DNA of 25,167 nucleotides from positions 1 through 25,167 of the forward strand of contig CAJTSN010000025.1 of NCBI GenBank assembly GCA_910578745.1. Reading direction: 5' to 3'. A program made the position numbers and the translations under genes. Positions 14,877 to 22,644 of the stretch are shown in pieces; position 1 is the first letter of the stretch, and the number at the start of each line of letters is the position of its first letter. Origin of the DNA: an uncultured Bacilli bacterium. GTDB lineage: Bacteria > Bacillota_I > Bacilli_A > RF39 > UBA660. Below the pieces are notes generated by a model that did no database searches, was not told the origin of the DNA, and worked only from the letters and a program-made list of their open reading frames with translations.

Positions 14877-16559
14877 TTACATCATTGATGGAATTTCTAT
14901 TCCTAAAAGGTTTAAAAGTTCCTTAAGTACATCTTTTGCTAATGCTAAAACAAATAACCAATCTTGCTTTTTTGTCTCATCTTCTAACTTTGATACATGA
15001 TTGTTTTGGTAAAATGTATTTAAACAAACACATAAGTCATAAATATAAGATGCAATTACACTTGGTAGTCGAAGATGAAAAGCTCCCAAAACATCTTTAT
15101 GAAAATCTAACAATTGCAAACGTAAATTTCGATCGTATTCATTATAAATCGTATCACTTAGACCATTTTCTTTATACTCTTCTAACTCTAAAATACGTTT
15201 GATTCTTAAATAGGTATATAAAACATAAGGACCTGTTTTTCCTACAACATCTGAAAATTTCTTTCCATCAAAAATATAATCTTTTTCACGATTATTTTGT
15301 AAATCTGCAAATTTTAAAATGGAATTCACAATTCTTTTTTTATCTTCTTCAGACATATCTTTATTGGTTTCCTTACTTTCTACAAAAAGCTCTTCTACCT
15401 CTTTAAATAAAGCGTCTAATTTTGGTGTTTTCCCACTTCTTGTCTTATAAGGTTTGCCATCGTTTCCATTAATTGTTCCAAAACCTATATGTTCTAACTG
15501 GGCATCTGTGATTCCTGCTTTTAAACTCGCCCGAAATACTTGATTAAAATGTAGAGATTGTCTTAGATCCGCAACATATAAAATATAGTCTGGATGAAAA
15601 TCCTTCTCTCTTTGATAAATGGTAGCCATATCCGTAGATCCATACAAATATCCGTTGTTTCTTTTCTTAAAAATGAGTGGTGGAATTTCTTTTTTATCTG
15701 TTTCTTCTGTTACATCAACCACTAAAGCACCTTCACTTATATAAGCAAGTGATTTTTCTACTAATATTTTCTCAACAAGAGGAATAAAAGCTCTAGAATC
15801 CATCTCTCCATACCATAAATCAAAATCAACATCTAAGTATTTATAAATACGAACAATATCTTTTTTAGATAAATCAAAAATTTTTCGATAATATCTTTCA
15901 TATTCTAAAGACCCATCTTGTAATTCTTTTGTAATATTCTCACATGTTTCTTTGACAACTTCATCTTCTTTGCAAAGTGCACTAATCTCAGGATAAAGTC
16001 TATTTAAATCTTCCAAAGTGACATCTTCTACTGAAATATGTTCCTTCTGCATTCCATAAATGACTTCTCCTATTTGTAGACCAAAATCACCAAAGTGGAC
16101 ATCCCCTATGACTTTATGACCTACATAAGCTATAATTCTTTTTATAGACTCCCCAACAATGGCAGGACGTAGATGTCCTACATGAAGTGGTTTTGCAATA
16201 TTTGGTCCACCATAGTCTATGACATAAGTCAAAGTTGGTTCTACTTGTGGTAAATTAAACTTAGGAAATTTTTTCATATCACGTAAAATTTGGTTCATAA
16301 AAGAATCTGACAACGTCATATTGATAAATCCCGGAGTTACTGCTTCTACTTTTTTAAAATAAGAAGACTCTCGTAAAACACAAGAGATTTCCTCTGCAAT
16401 TTCCATAGGAGACTTTTTATACAGCTTTGCCAATTGAAAAGCTCCATCAAACTGATAATCACATAAGTCTGGCCGATTTGATTTCACAACTTTTACTGTT
16501 TCTAATATATAAGCATCTAATGCCTCTATTAAAACCTTCTCTAATACCTCTGTAACCAT
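14877..16559 (-). CDS. argS: Arginyl-tRNA synthetase
   Basis: The 560-residue class I synthetase charges tRNA-Arg with arginine. It has the N-terminal additional domain (residues 1-100), then the class I signature DYGGPNIAKPLHVGHLRPAI, whose HVGH is the HIGH motif. VIGDVHFGDFGLQIGEVIYG is typical of ArgRS. YKTRSGKTPKLDALFKEV stands where ArgRS carries its degenerate KMSKS equivalent. The helical anticodon-binding domain (DALR type) occupies the last 120 residues and ends in GIEIPSMM, close to the usual -RPM end. The ATG at 16559 has AGGTGA upstream and lies 11 nt after the ywiB-like gene, forming an operon as in B. subtilis. Confidence 0.97.
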   Translation of the reverse strand: MVTEVLEKVLIEALDAYILETVKVVKSNRPDLCDYQFDGAFQLAKLYKKSPMEIAEEISCVLRESSYFKKVEAVTPGFINMTLSDSFMNQILRDMKKFPKFNLPQVEPTLTYVIDYGGPNIAKPLHVGHLRPAIVGESIKRIIAYVGHKVIGDVHFGDFGLQIGEVIYGMQKEHISVEDVTLEDLNRLYPEISALCKEDEVVKETCENITKELQDGSLEYERYYRKIFDLSKKDIVRIYKYLDVDFDLWYGEMDSRAFIPLVEKILVEKSLAYISEGALVVDVTEETDKKEIPPLIFKKRNNGYLYGSTDMATIYQREKDFHPDYILYVADLRQSLHFNQVFRASLKAGITDAQLEHIGFGTINGNDGKPYKTRSGKTPKLDALFKEVEELFVESKETNKDMSEEDKKRIVNSILKFADLQNNREKDYIFDGKKFSDVVGKTGPYVLYTYLRIKRILELEEYKENGLSDTIYNEYDRNLRLQLLDFHKDVLGAFHLRLPSVIASYIYDLCVCLNTFYQNNHVSKLEDETKKQDWLFVLALAKDVLKELLNLLGIEIPSMM

Positions 16560-16570
16560 ATTTTCACCTA

Positions 16571-16927
16571 CTATTCGTATATTATTTTAAAGAAAAATTT
16601 TTCCTTTTCATTCAAAATATAATCAATTTCTATTTTTCCATTTTCCTGTATAAGCCGTTCTGTATAAAGGGGTATTTGTAAGTTTCCTATCGTACCACAG
16701 TAGAGTAAAAACGTATTTTTTTTCTCTTGAAAAGTAAAACAGAACTCTTCTTTTTTTTCTGTTCTTCGCTTTAGGACAATTTTATCTTTTTCAATTTGAA
16801 GCTCCATATGAATTTCATTTTCGATAAAGGATAATGTCTTCTTATTAAATAACCCTTTTCCTTCAAAAGAATGGGAATGATTTTCAAGTTTATTTTGTAT
16901 AAAAGAGTGGACTGTTACAATCATCAT
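16571..16927 (-). CDS. DUF1934 protein, YwiB-like
   Basis: The 118-residue protein is probably a DUF1934 (calycin-like beta-barrel) member. It has the alternating beta-strand look of that family: an N-terminal VTVHSFIQNKLE, then strands HMELQIEKDKIVLKRRTE and NTFLLYCGTIGNLQIPLYTE, and a C-terminal strand IEIDYILNEKEKFFFKIIY. It sits directly upstream of argS, the position of ywiB in B. subtilis, and this neighbourhood is a main support. The start is ATG at 16927 or the next ATG at 16924; AGGGG lies just upstream. A longer frame beginning at 16978 is rejected because the -10 box and likely transcription start lie downstream of it. Function unknown. Confidence 0.75.
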   Translation of the reverse strand: MMIVTVHSFIQNKLENHSHSFEGKGLFNKKTLSFIENEIHMELQIEKDKIVLKRRTEKKEEFCFTFQEKKNTFLLYCGTIGNLQIPLYTERLIQENGKIEIDYILNEKEKFFFKIIYE

Positions 16928-16954
16928 AAACCCCTGCCCTTCTATTTCTTCATC

Positions 16955-16983
16955 ATTATAAACATTACAACCATACAAGTCAA
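16955..16983 (-). promoter_or_regulatory. Promoter for ywiB-argS
   Basis: On the minus strand, TTGACT (16983-16978) and TATAAT (16960-16955) are separated by 17 bp. The 180 bp between this promoter and the spoVAE terminator shows nothing else recognisable. Confidence 0.7.
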
Positions 16984-17161
16984 GTCAAAAATGAAAAAGT
17001 AAAACGACTTATGAATGAATTGACATTCTTCCATTTTAGAGCTTTTCTTTATTTTTTCTTAAACGCATTTTTTACTTTTCTCATATTCAAGTAAAAAAAT
17101 CTTTTTCGTTAAAGAGAATGGGTTTATTCTACGATGAACTACAAAGAATCTTTTATAAAGT

Positions 17162-17185
17162 AAAAAATATAGCACACGCTATATT
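17162..17185 (-). terminator. Terminator at the end of the sporulation operon
   Basis: On the minus strand, AATATAGC-GTGT-GCTATATT makes an 8-bp perfect stem with a 4-nt loop, then a T run. It overlaps the spoVAE stop codon. Confidence 0.85.
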
Positions 17186-17534
17186 AATCTTTTGGATTAA
17201 AAATAAGGGATAAGAAGAAGGAAATAACAATGGCTGCAATAATTCCAGAACTTGTTAAATCGAACATTCCCATAGCAAGTCCAATAACTCCATATTCATT
17301 TGCCTTTTCTAAAGCGCCATGAATTAATAAATGTCCAAAACTTGTGATAGGAACTAAAGCGCCACCACCTGCCCATAGTACAAATTTGTCATAAATGCTG
17401 AATGTATCTAAAAAAGCTCCCAACACAACAAACATTGTTGTAACATGTCCTGCTGTTAATTTTGTATTATCAAGGATTATTTGTCCAATCAAACAAACAA
17501 GACCAGCAAATAAGAATGCATTTACATAAATCAT
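17184..17534 (-). CDS. spoVAE: Stage V sporulation protein AE (SpoVAEb-type)
   Basis: The 116-residue membrane protein has four hydrophobic helices. It carries the shared SpoVAC/SpoVAE-type motif: an N-terminal FLFAGLVCLIGQIILDNTKL, a central SIYDKFVLWAGGGALVPITS, and FGHLLIHGALEKANEYG. It belongs to the SpoVA complex in the inner membrane of the forespore/spore, which imports dipicolinic acid during sporulation and releases it on germination. GGAGG precedes the ATG, which overlaps the spoVAD stop by 4 nt (ATGA), so the two are translationally coupled. It is the last gene of the operon; no SpoVAEa or SpoVAF follows. Confidence 0.94.
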   Translation of the reverse strand: MIYVNAFLFAGLVCLIGQIILDNTKLTAGHVTTMFVVLGAFLDTFSIYDKFVLWAGGGALVPITSFGHLLIHGALEKANEYGVIGLAMGMFDLTSSGIIAAIVISFFLSLIFNPKD

Positions 17535-18520
17535 AGATTTACCTCCAGACTAATTGCATGTGCAATGGCAGGAATGGTATGTTTTTCATTTACCATAGTA
17601 GGGGACATCAAAGCTCCGGTTGCAATTAATAAAATTCTCTTCAGTTCTTTTTTTCGCATTTTATCAAATAAGTAACCATAAGCAACAAGAGGTAGGCAAG
17701 CAGGTCCTGATCCTCCTGCATAAACACTTTGATTTTCTACATCAAAAATCATAGTCGCTGTATCATTATAATTTTTTAAGTCTATTCCATACTCCAATTT
17801 CATAAATTCCGTTAAAATCTTTTTTCCATAAATTCCCAAATCACCACTGAAAACCATATCATAATAGTCAAGACTTCTTCCTGTTTCTTCTAGGTGTTTA
17901 TATAATACCGATGCACAGGCAGGAGCCATGACTGCACCCATATTATAAACATCTTTAATTCCCATATCGACTACGGTTCCAATCGTGGAAGATTCTACTC
18001 GTATTTGAGATTTTTCACTAGATAAATAAGCACTTGCCCCACCTGTGGTTGTAAATGTTGTCGTTTTCTTTTTAGGTCCACCATATTCTACTGGATAACG
18101 AAATTGTTTTTCAGCAGAATTATTATGAGAAGATACAGAGCAGATGGCATTCTTTATTTGTTTTGCTTCGATCATATTTGAAGCAATAATAAGGCCCTCT
18201 ACACTTGTTGCACAAGCGCTATAAATGCCTAAATAAGGAATATCTAATCGACTCGCTGCATAATTAGAAGATGTCAATTGATTCATTAAATCCCCTGAGA
18301 GCAACACATCAATATCAAATCTTTTTTTCTTTATTTTTGAAAGTAATAAATCTACACTTTCTTCTAAAATGCGACTCTCCGAATCTTCCCATGTATTTTC
18401 TCCCATTTTTAAATCATCATAACTTTTGTCAAAATAATGATGAAGTGGGCCTCTTTTTTCATATGGACCTGCAACAGTAGCGGTTTCATTTATATACACG
18501 TTTTTATAAAAAAATGTCAT
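17531..18520 (-). CDS. spoVAD: Stage V sporulation protein AD
   Basis: The 329-residue protein matches SpoVAD, a thiolase-fold protein that binds dipicolinic acid on the SpoVA channel. Recognisable parts are AGPYEKRGPLHHYFDKSYDD, LLSGDLMNQLTSSNYAASRL, the Cys-containing YSACATSVEGLIIAS, SSHNNSAEKQFRYPVEYGG, MGAVMAPACASVL, and LIATGALMSPTMVNEKHTIP near the C-terminus. B. subtilis SpoVAD is 338 residues, so this is full length. GGAGGG stands 5 nt before the ATG, and the start overlaps the spoVAC stop (ATGA). It forms the conserved minimal set spoVAC-AD-AE, as in clostridia. Confidence 0.97.
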   Translation of the reverse strand: MTFFYKNVYINETATVAGPYEKRGPLHHYFDKSYDDLKMGENTWEDSESRILEESVDLLLSKIKKKRFDIDVLLSGDLMNQLTSSNYAASRLDIPYLGIYSACATSVEGLIIASNMIEAKQIKNAICSVSSHNNSAEKQFRYPVEYGGPKKKTTTFTTTGGASAYLSSEKSQIRVESSTIGTVVDMGIKDVYNMGAVMAPACASVLYKHLEETGRSLDYYDMVFSGDLGIYGKKILTEFMKLEYGIDLKNYNDTATMIFDVENQSVYAGGSGPACLPLVAYGYLFDKMRKKELKRILLIATGALMSPTMVNEKHTIPAIAHAISLEVNL

Positions 18521-19494
18521 ATTGTCCCTCCAAACAATAAAATGCGAATGAGTCCAAACACATAAGCGGAAACGACTCCAAAGATAATGACAGAACCTGT
18601 TAGTTTAAACATACTGGCTCCTAGTCCTGTAACCATTCCCTCTTTTTTATAATCTAAAGCGGCACTCATCATGGCATGGGCAAATCCTGTAATAGGAACA
18701 AAAAGACCCGCTTTGGCAAAATGTACCCATTTATCAAAAAATTTAAAACAAGTCAGTAAGCAACCAATAAAAATTAGAGTAATAATCATAAACGTTCCTG
18801 CTTGTTTTGTGGATATTTCTAAATTTTTTGCATAAAATTCAACTAGAAACTGTCCGATCATTCCCATGATTCCACCGACAAGAAAAGCCATCATTCCATT
18901 AAAAAGTCGATTTTCTTTTGGTTTATATTTTTTTACTAATTTCTGGTATCTACTTTTTTCCATATTCTTCCTCCTAATAGTGTAAAGTTTTTCAAGTACA
19001 TTTAAATCCAAAATATAAGAAGGTTCTCTCTTTTTTATATCTTGATAATATAGTAAAATATTGTGCATAATATAAAAGGTATTCTCATCTACAACATCAC
19101 TTAAATAATAAAGTTTTTCAAGTAAATCAAAGTAAGAAACATCATCGGTTCTTTGTTCTCTAACAAGATCAACAAATGCATTTTCCAAAAGATACAAAGA
19201 ATTTGTACAATGTGGATAATCCAAATACATTTCCATACTTTTATATAAAATATATTCTTTTTTATTTCTTATTTCTAAGTAACAAGTATCTACTTCCTCT
19301 TCATCTATTCTACTATAAAATTCTTTTTGATATTTTTTTAAAACAGCATCAAATCTTTTAAAATTTGGTAAATCAAACTCCCTTAAATGAACTCTATAGT
19401 AAGAAAATAAAGGAAAAAAATCTTCTTTTTTCAAATACTTCTTCCTTAAAAATTGTATTAATTCTTCAAATATTTCTTTTTCTTTTACATCCAT
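18517..19494 (-). CDS. spoVAC: Stage V sporulation protein AC with a 177-residue N-terminal extension
   Basis: Residues about 178-325 are a complete SpoVAC: YQKLVKKYKPKENRLFNGMM, AFLVGGIMGMIGQFLVEFYA, GLFVPITGFAHAMMSAALDY and a C-terminal GSVIIFGVVSAYVFGLIRIL. SpoVAC is the mechanosensitive membrane component of the dipicolinic-acid channel. Residues 1-177 are an unrecognised, highly charged and aromatic helical domain in the same frame. Inside the gene, an ATG at 18963 has a perfect GGAGG 6 nt upstream and would give a 148-residue protein, the usual SpoVAC length (about 150 in B. subtilis). So both a fusion and a stand-alone SpoVAC may be made. The long start at 19494 has AGGTGA 8 nt upstream. 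The gene follows sigF; spoVAA and spoVAB are absent. Confidence 0.92.
   Translation of the reverse strand: MDVKEKEIFEELIQFLRKKYLKKEDFFPLFSYYRVHLREFDLPNFKRFDAVLKKYQKEFYSRIDEEEVDTCYLEIRNKKEYILYKSMEMYLDYPHCTNSLYLLENAFVDLVREQRTDDVSYFDLLEKLYYLSDVVDENTFYIMHNILLYYQDIKKREPSYILDLNVLEKLYTIRRKNMEKSRYQKLVKKYKPKENRLFNGMMAFLVGGIMGMIGQFLVEFYAKNLEISTKQAGTFMIITLIFIGCLLTCFKFFDKWVHFAKAGLFVPITGFAHAMMSAALDYKKEGMVTGLGASMFKLTGSVIIFGVVSAYVFGLIRILLFGGTI
18961..18975 (-). promoter_or_regulatory. Internal ribosome binding site and start of the SpoVAC core
   Basis: Within the long frame, GGAGG (minus strand 18975-18971) lies 7 bases before an ATG at 18963 that begins MEKSRYQKLVKKYKP, the natural start of SpoVAC. The site is encoded by the Arg-Arg-Lys codons of the long protein. 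Confidence 0.65.
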
Positions 19495-19535
19495 ACTACT
19501 CTTCACCTACATATATCATACCACATTTTTTCCCT

Positions 19536-20186
19536 TTAAGCAGCCAATTTTGTTTTAATTTTTTCTTTTACTTTTTTCTCAAATCGAGAAACTTGAACTT
19601 GATTCATACCATAAAGATTAGCTACTTCACTTTGACTTTTTGATTCAATAAATCTTTTTTCAATCAAATCTTTTTCTTGTGGAGATAAGTTTTGTAATTC
19701 TTCTTTAAAGGCAATCAAATCCTCAATCGCCATTTCCCGTTTTGATACAACATCCGAAAGAAACATTTCTTTTTCTCCAGTTTCAATAGGTGTATCTAAA
19801 CTGATTGGATTTTGAATAGCCATTGCTTCTTCTAAAGAGGATAACGGTATATCCAAAGAATGCGCCAATTCTTCTTTGGTTGGCTCTCGCATCAATTCCT
19901 GAAGCAAATCATATCGTTTTGCTTCTATTTTTGTATGTAGGGAAAGAATAGTTTTACTAATTTTAATGCCTTTATCTTCTCGTACAAGTTTATTCATTTC
20001 TCCCCAAATATACATATAAGCATAAGTAGAAAATTTAACGCCATACTCTTCTCGATAATTTTGATAAGCCGTCGCTAATCCTATATAACCAGACTGGTAT
20101 AAATCTTCTTTGTGTGGATATCCTTCAAATGCGTGTGTAATTGAATAAATCAAATTGCTATATTTTTCTACAAATTCATTGTCCAT
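19536..20186 (-). CDS. sigF: Sporulation sigma factor, SigF-like
   Basis: The 216-residue sigma-70-family protein has region 2 (YSNLIYSITHAF, EDLYQSGYIGLATAYQNY, FSTYAYMYIWGEMNKLVRED), region 3 (LHTKIEAKRYDLLQELMREP) and a region 4 helix-turn-helix ending QSEVANLYGMNQVQVSRFEK. The last motif matches SigF/SigG (Q-x-QVSR-x-EK). B. subtilis SigF, the first forespore-specific sigma factor, is about 255 residues. AGGAGG lies 5 nt before the ATG. The order spoIIAA-sigF-spoVA matches B. subtilis except that spoIIAB is missing: only 9 nt separate spoIIAA and sigF. SigG is the alternative identity, but synteny favours SigF. Confidence 0.88.
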   Translation of the reverse strand: MDNEFVEKYSNLIYSITHAFEGYPHKEDLYQSGYIGLATAYQNYREEYGVKFSTYAYMYIWGEMNKLVREDKGIKISKTILSLHTKIEAKRYDLLQELMREPTKEELAHSLDIPLSSLEEAMAIQNPISLDTPIETGEKEMFLSDVVSKREMAIEDLIAFKEELQNLSPQEKDLIEKRFIESKSQSEVANLYGMNQVQVSRFEKKVKEKIKTKLAA

Positions 20187-20195
20187 AAATGCCTC

Positions 20196-20546
20196 CTATA
20201 ATTTAATAACTTCAAATGCTTCTAATTCATTTTTAATTAAATGTACATAGTTAAATATACGGTTTTTTCTCATTCTATCAAATACAGGACTTTCATATAA
20301 CTCACAAAGTAAAACCTTTCCAGCATTTTTGTTACACATTTCATAAACATAAAGCATATTATGAATTGCTTTTAAATCAATTTCAGTCACTTCATCAATA
20401 TTAAATACAACGCTACGAAGACCACAGGTTTCAATTTTTGCTATCACTTCTTTCTTAAACAGTTCCATCGCTTCACTTAAAAATTTTCCTTTTAATCGAA
20501 CAAATAAAATTCCCTTTCGAAACTCAGATGAAATTTCCAATAGCAT
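20196..20546 (-). CDS. spoIIAA: SpoIIAA-like STAS protein lacking the regulatory serine
   Basis: The 116-residue single STAS domain aligns with SpoIIAA: GILFVRLKGKFLSEAM for the first strands, LRSVVFNIDEVTEIDLKAIH for the central strand and switch helix, and VLLCELYESPVFDRMRKNR for the later strand and helix. In B. subtilis the switch is DSSG, with Ser58 phosphorylated by SpoIIAB; here it reads DLKA, so the acceptor serine is gone. SpoIIAB itself is not encoded next door. The protein may have become a constitutive partner or taken another role. The start is uncertain: GTG 20549, ATG 20546 or TTG 20540, the last with AGAGGTGA at better spacing. Position immediately upstream of sigF supports the assignment. 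Confidence 0.75.
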   Translation of the reverse strand: MLLEISSEFRKGILFVRLKGKFLSEAMELFKKEVIAKIETCGLRSVVFNIDEVTEIDLKAIHNMLYVYEMCNKNAGKVLLCELYESPVFDRMRKNRIFNYVHLIKNELEAFEVIKL

Positions 20547-20612
20547 CACCTCTTGCTACCTACTTTAACATGCCCATTTATAAAAATATGTCGATTGAAG
20601 AATAAAATTTCA

Positions 20613-20637
20613 AAGAAAAAATGCACAAAGTGCATTT
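20613..20637 (-). terminator. Second terminator before spoIIAA
   Basis: On the minus strand, AAATGCAC-TTT-GTGCATTT is an 8-bp perfect stem with a 3-nt loop, followed by further T residues. It protects the spo operon from read-through. Confidence 0.8.
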
Positions 20638-20776
20638 CAGACTGTTGACAAACTACCTTTTTGAAAAAAATAGGAAAATTATATTTTAAAAAGTGGGAGT
20701 GAATTGTCAAAATATGAGTAATCTTAGATGTTAATTCCCTAAAATTGCTCTTTTTTAATATTAAAATGGTGAATAT

Positions 20777-20800
20777 AAAAAGCCGATTTGAAAAATCGAC
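20777..20800 (-). terminator. Terminator after the dxs-like gene
   Basis: On the minus strand, GTCGATTT-TTC-AAATCGGC pairs over 8 bp (one G-U) and is followed by five T residues, 56 bp after the dxs-like stop. Confidence 0.75.
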
Positions 20801-20855
20801 TTTGTCAACGGCCTTTATATATATGATTTTATTTTTCATTATTGCACCTCCAAAC

Positions 20856-22616
20856 TTATAACAAATTTTTAATATCTTTTGTAATTTGTTCTTTAGTGAT
20901 TCCAAGCGTTTTTAGTAATTCATCAGGATTATATCTATCGTAAAATTCTTTATTTAAACCATAATTTTTAACTTTCATATTATCTATACCATAGAAACTT
21001 GCAATAGATGAGCCAAAACCACCATCTAAAATGCCATCTTCTAATGTAATAACTACACTATGATCTTTCTTTAATTCATTTAGTAATTCTTTGTCAATTC
21101 CAGACACAAATCTTGGATTAATAAGTGTGGGTGTAAATCCTAGAATATTTTCTATTTCATTAGCAACTTCAATTCCTTTTTGGTAAAAGTCCCCTAGTGC
21201 GAAAATGGCTACCTTAGTTCCTCTTTGTTCCACTTTAAATTTATTTAAGTTACTATAATCTGTATCGATTTTTCTATTATCTTCTATAACACCATTACCT
21301 GGAATTAAAATCATAACTGGGTGCTCTGTCTGTTCTATTGACCAGTTTAGCATAGCAATATATTCTCTTTTATTTGTTGGTGCCAAAAATACTAAATTAG
21401 GAATGTGTGAAAAAGTGGATATAGTAAATATTCCTAAATGAGTAACATCTGTTAAGCCTGCAAATGAGGAAAAATTCAAAAGTATTGTTGCTGCATTATT
21501 GTTAATACATAAATCTTGTGATATTTGATCGTATGTTCTTTGAATAAATGTTGCATTTGTTCCCAAAACTGGTTTCCCACCATTTTTGGCAATACCAGAT
21601 ATTAAAGCAACCGCTTGTTCTTCAGCTATTCCAACATCGACAAACTGACTTCCTGCTTGTTTTCTCTTTTCTATATCAAAACCAATAGTGCTTGGCATTG
21701 CAGGAGTAACGGCTACAACTGTTTTGTCTTTTTTCATTTTTTCTAATAGGAAATTAGAAGTAATTTCTTCGTAAGTTTCGCCATCCCCAAAATGGATAGT
21801 AGGATTACCTGTTTTTCTATCAAATGGAAAACTCCAATGCCAACTCTCTTTATTATCCTCAGCAAGTTTATAGCCTTTTCCTTTAATGGTATTGATATGA
21901 ACAACAATAGGGTGATCTATATCTTTTACTTTTTCAAAAAGCATAATCAATTTTTCTATATTATTTCCATTTTCCTCATAGATATAATCTAACCCCATTG
22001 CCTTAAAAATGTTATTTTCACCTGTTCCCTTTGTATTTCTTAACAGTTCTAGATTTTTATAAATTCCTCCATGGTTTTCTGCAATAGACTGTTGATTATC
22101 ATTAACAACAATAATTAAATTTGAATTTAGTTCTGATCCTGCAAAATCCAATCCCTCTAATGCTTCGCCACCACTTAATGAGCCATCTCCAATGACTGCA
22201 ATTATATTTTCTTTATCACCTTTTAAATCTCTACCTTTCGCAAGTCCTGTTGCTAGTGATATAGAAGTAGAAGTATGACCTATTGTAAAGAAATCGTGTT
22301 CGGATTCTTTTGGATCTGTATAACCAGATATATCATCAAAGTGTTCTTCACAAAGATATGCTTCTTTTCTTCCTGTTAGCATTTTGTGAGAGTAACTTTG
22401 ATGGGATACATCATATACAATTTTATCTACTGGAGAATTGAAAACATAATGTAAAGCAATTTCTACTTCTACCATTCCAAAATTCGGTCCAAAGTGTCCT
22501 TGATGTTTTGTAAGCCTGTTAAATAATGCTTCTCTTATTTCTTCTGCTAGACTTTCCATTTCTTTTATATTTAATTTTTTTAAGTCCTTTGGACTATTTA
22601 TTTTTTCTAAATACAT
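20856..22616 (-). CDS. DXS-like thiamine-diphosphate transketolase-family enzyme
   Basis: The 586-residue protein has the full 1-deoxy-D-xylulose-5-phosphate synthase layout. ThDP motifs: HQGHFGPNFGMVEVEIALH (His41), YDVSHQSYSHKMLTGR, IGHTSTSISLATGLAKGRD, GDGSLSGGEALEG...VNDN, and KGKGYKLAED. Second domain: VDVGIAEEQAV with catalytic Glu332. C-terminal domain: LEDGILDGGFGSSIASF. Several substrate-side positions are changed. The DRAG Arg is Phe (SSFAG, about 385), the Arg of FPRGN is deleted (LIPGNG, about 437-442), the Tyr of YSTF is Asn, and the linker after NDN is shorter than in DXS (about 620 residues). It may therefore use a substrate other than glyceraldehyde 3-phosphate. It is co-transcribed with the flavodoxin gene 28 nt upstream. 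Confidence 0.8.
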   Translation of the reverse strand: MYLEKINSPKDLKKLNIKEMESLAEEIREALFNRLTKHQGHFGPNFGMVEVEIALHYVFNSPVDKIVYDVSHQSYSHKMLTGRKEAYLCEEHFDDISGYTDPKESEHDFFTIGHTSTSISLATGLAKGRDLKGDKENIIAVIGDGSLSGGEALEGLDFAGSELNSNLIIVVNDNQQSIAENHGGIYKNLELLRNTKGTGENNIFKAMGLDYIYEENGNNIEKLIMLFEKVKDIDHPIVVHINTIKGKGYKLAEDNKESWHWSFPFDRKTGNPTIHFGDGETYEEITSNFLLEKMKKDKTVVAVTPAMPSTIGFDIEKRKQAGSQFVDVGIAEEQAVALISGIAKNGGKPVLGTNATFIQRTYDQISQDLCINNNAATILLNFSSFAGLTDVTHLGIFTISTFSHIPNLVFLAPTNKREYIAMLNWSIEQTEHPVMILIPGNGVIEDNRKIDTDYSNLNKFKVEQRGTKVAIFALGDFYQKGIEVANEIENILGFTPTLINPRFVSGIDKELLNELKKDHSVVITLEDGILDGGFGSSIASFYGIDNMKVKNYGLNKEFYDRYNPDELLKTLGITKEQITKDIKNLL

Positions 22617-22644
22617 ATTTTTATCTTCCTTTCTATTCGTTATT

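Larger units (their letters stand above)
20547..20855 (-). other. dxs-like/spoIIAA intergenic region
   Basis: These 309 bp separate two genes of the same direction. They hold two intrinsic terminators (20777-20800 and 20613-20637), so the spo operon should have its own promoter. I could not pick out a convincing sigma-H or sigma-A promoter for spoIIAA. A frame beginning ATG at 20838, with GGAGGTG upstream, runs through both hairpins to the spoIIAA start. It is more likely a short leader or chance frame than a protein. Confidence 0.5.

Noticed and set aside
16928..16978. Longer start for the YwiB-like gene
   Set aside because: The -10 box lies at 16955-16960 and the likely transcription start is downstream of this codon, so it would not be in the mRNA.
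20546..20905. 119-codon frame between the dxs-like gene and spoIIAA
   Set aside because: Its first part overlaps dxs codons and the rest encodes two terminator hairpins. It has a Phe/His/Ile-rich composition unlike a normal protein. Noted only as a leader-like oddity.
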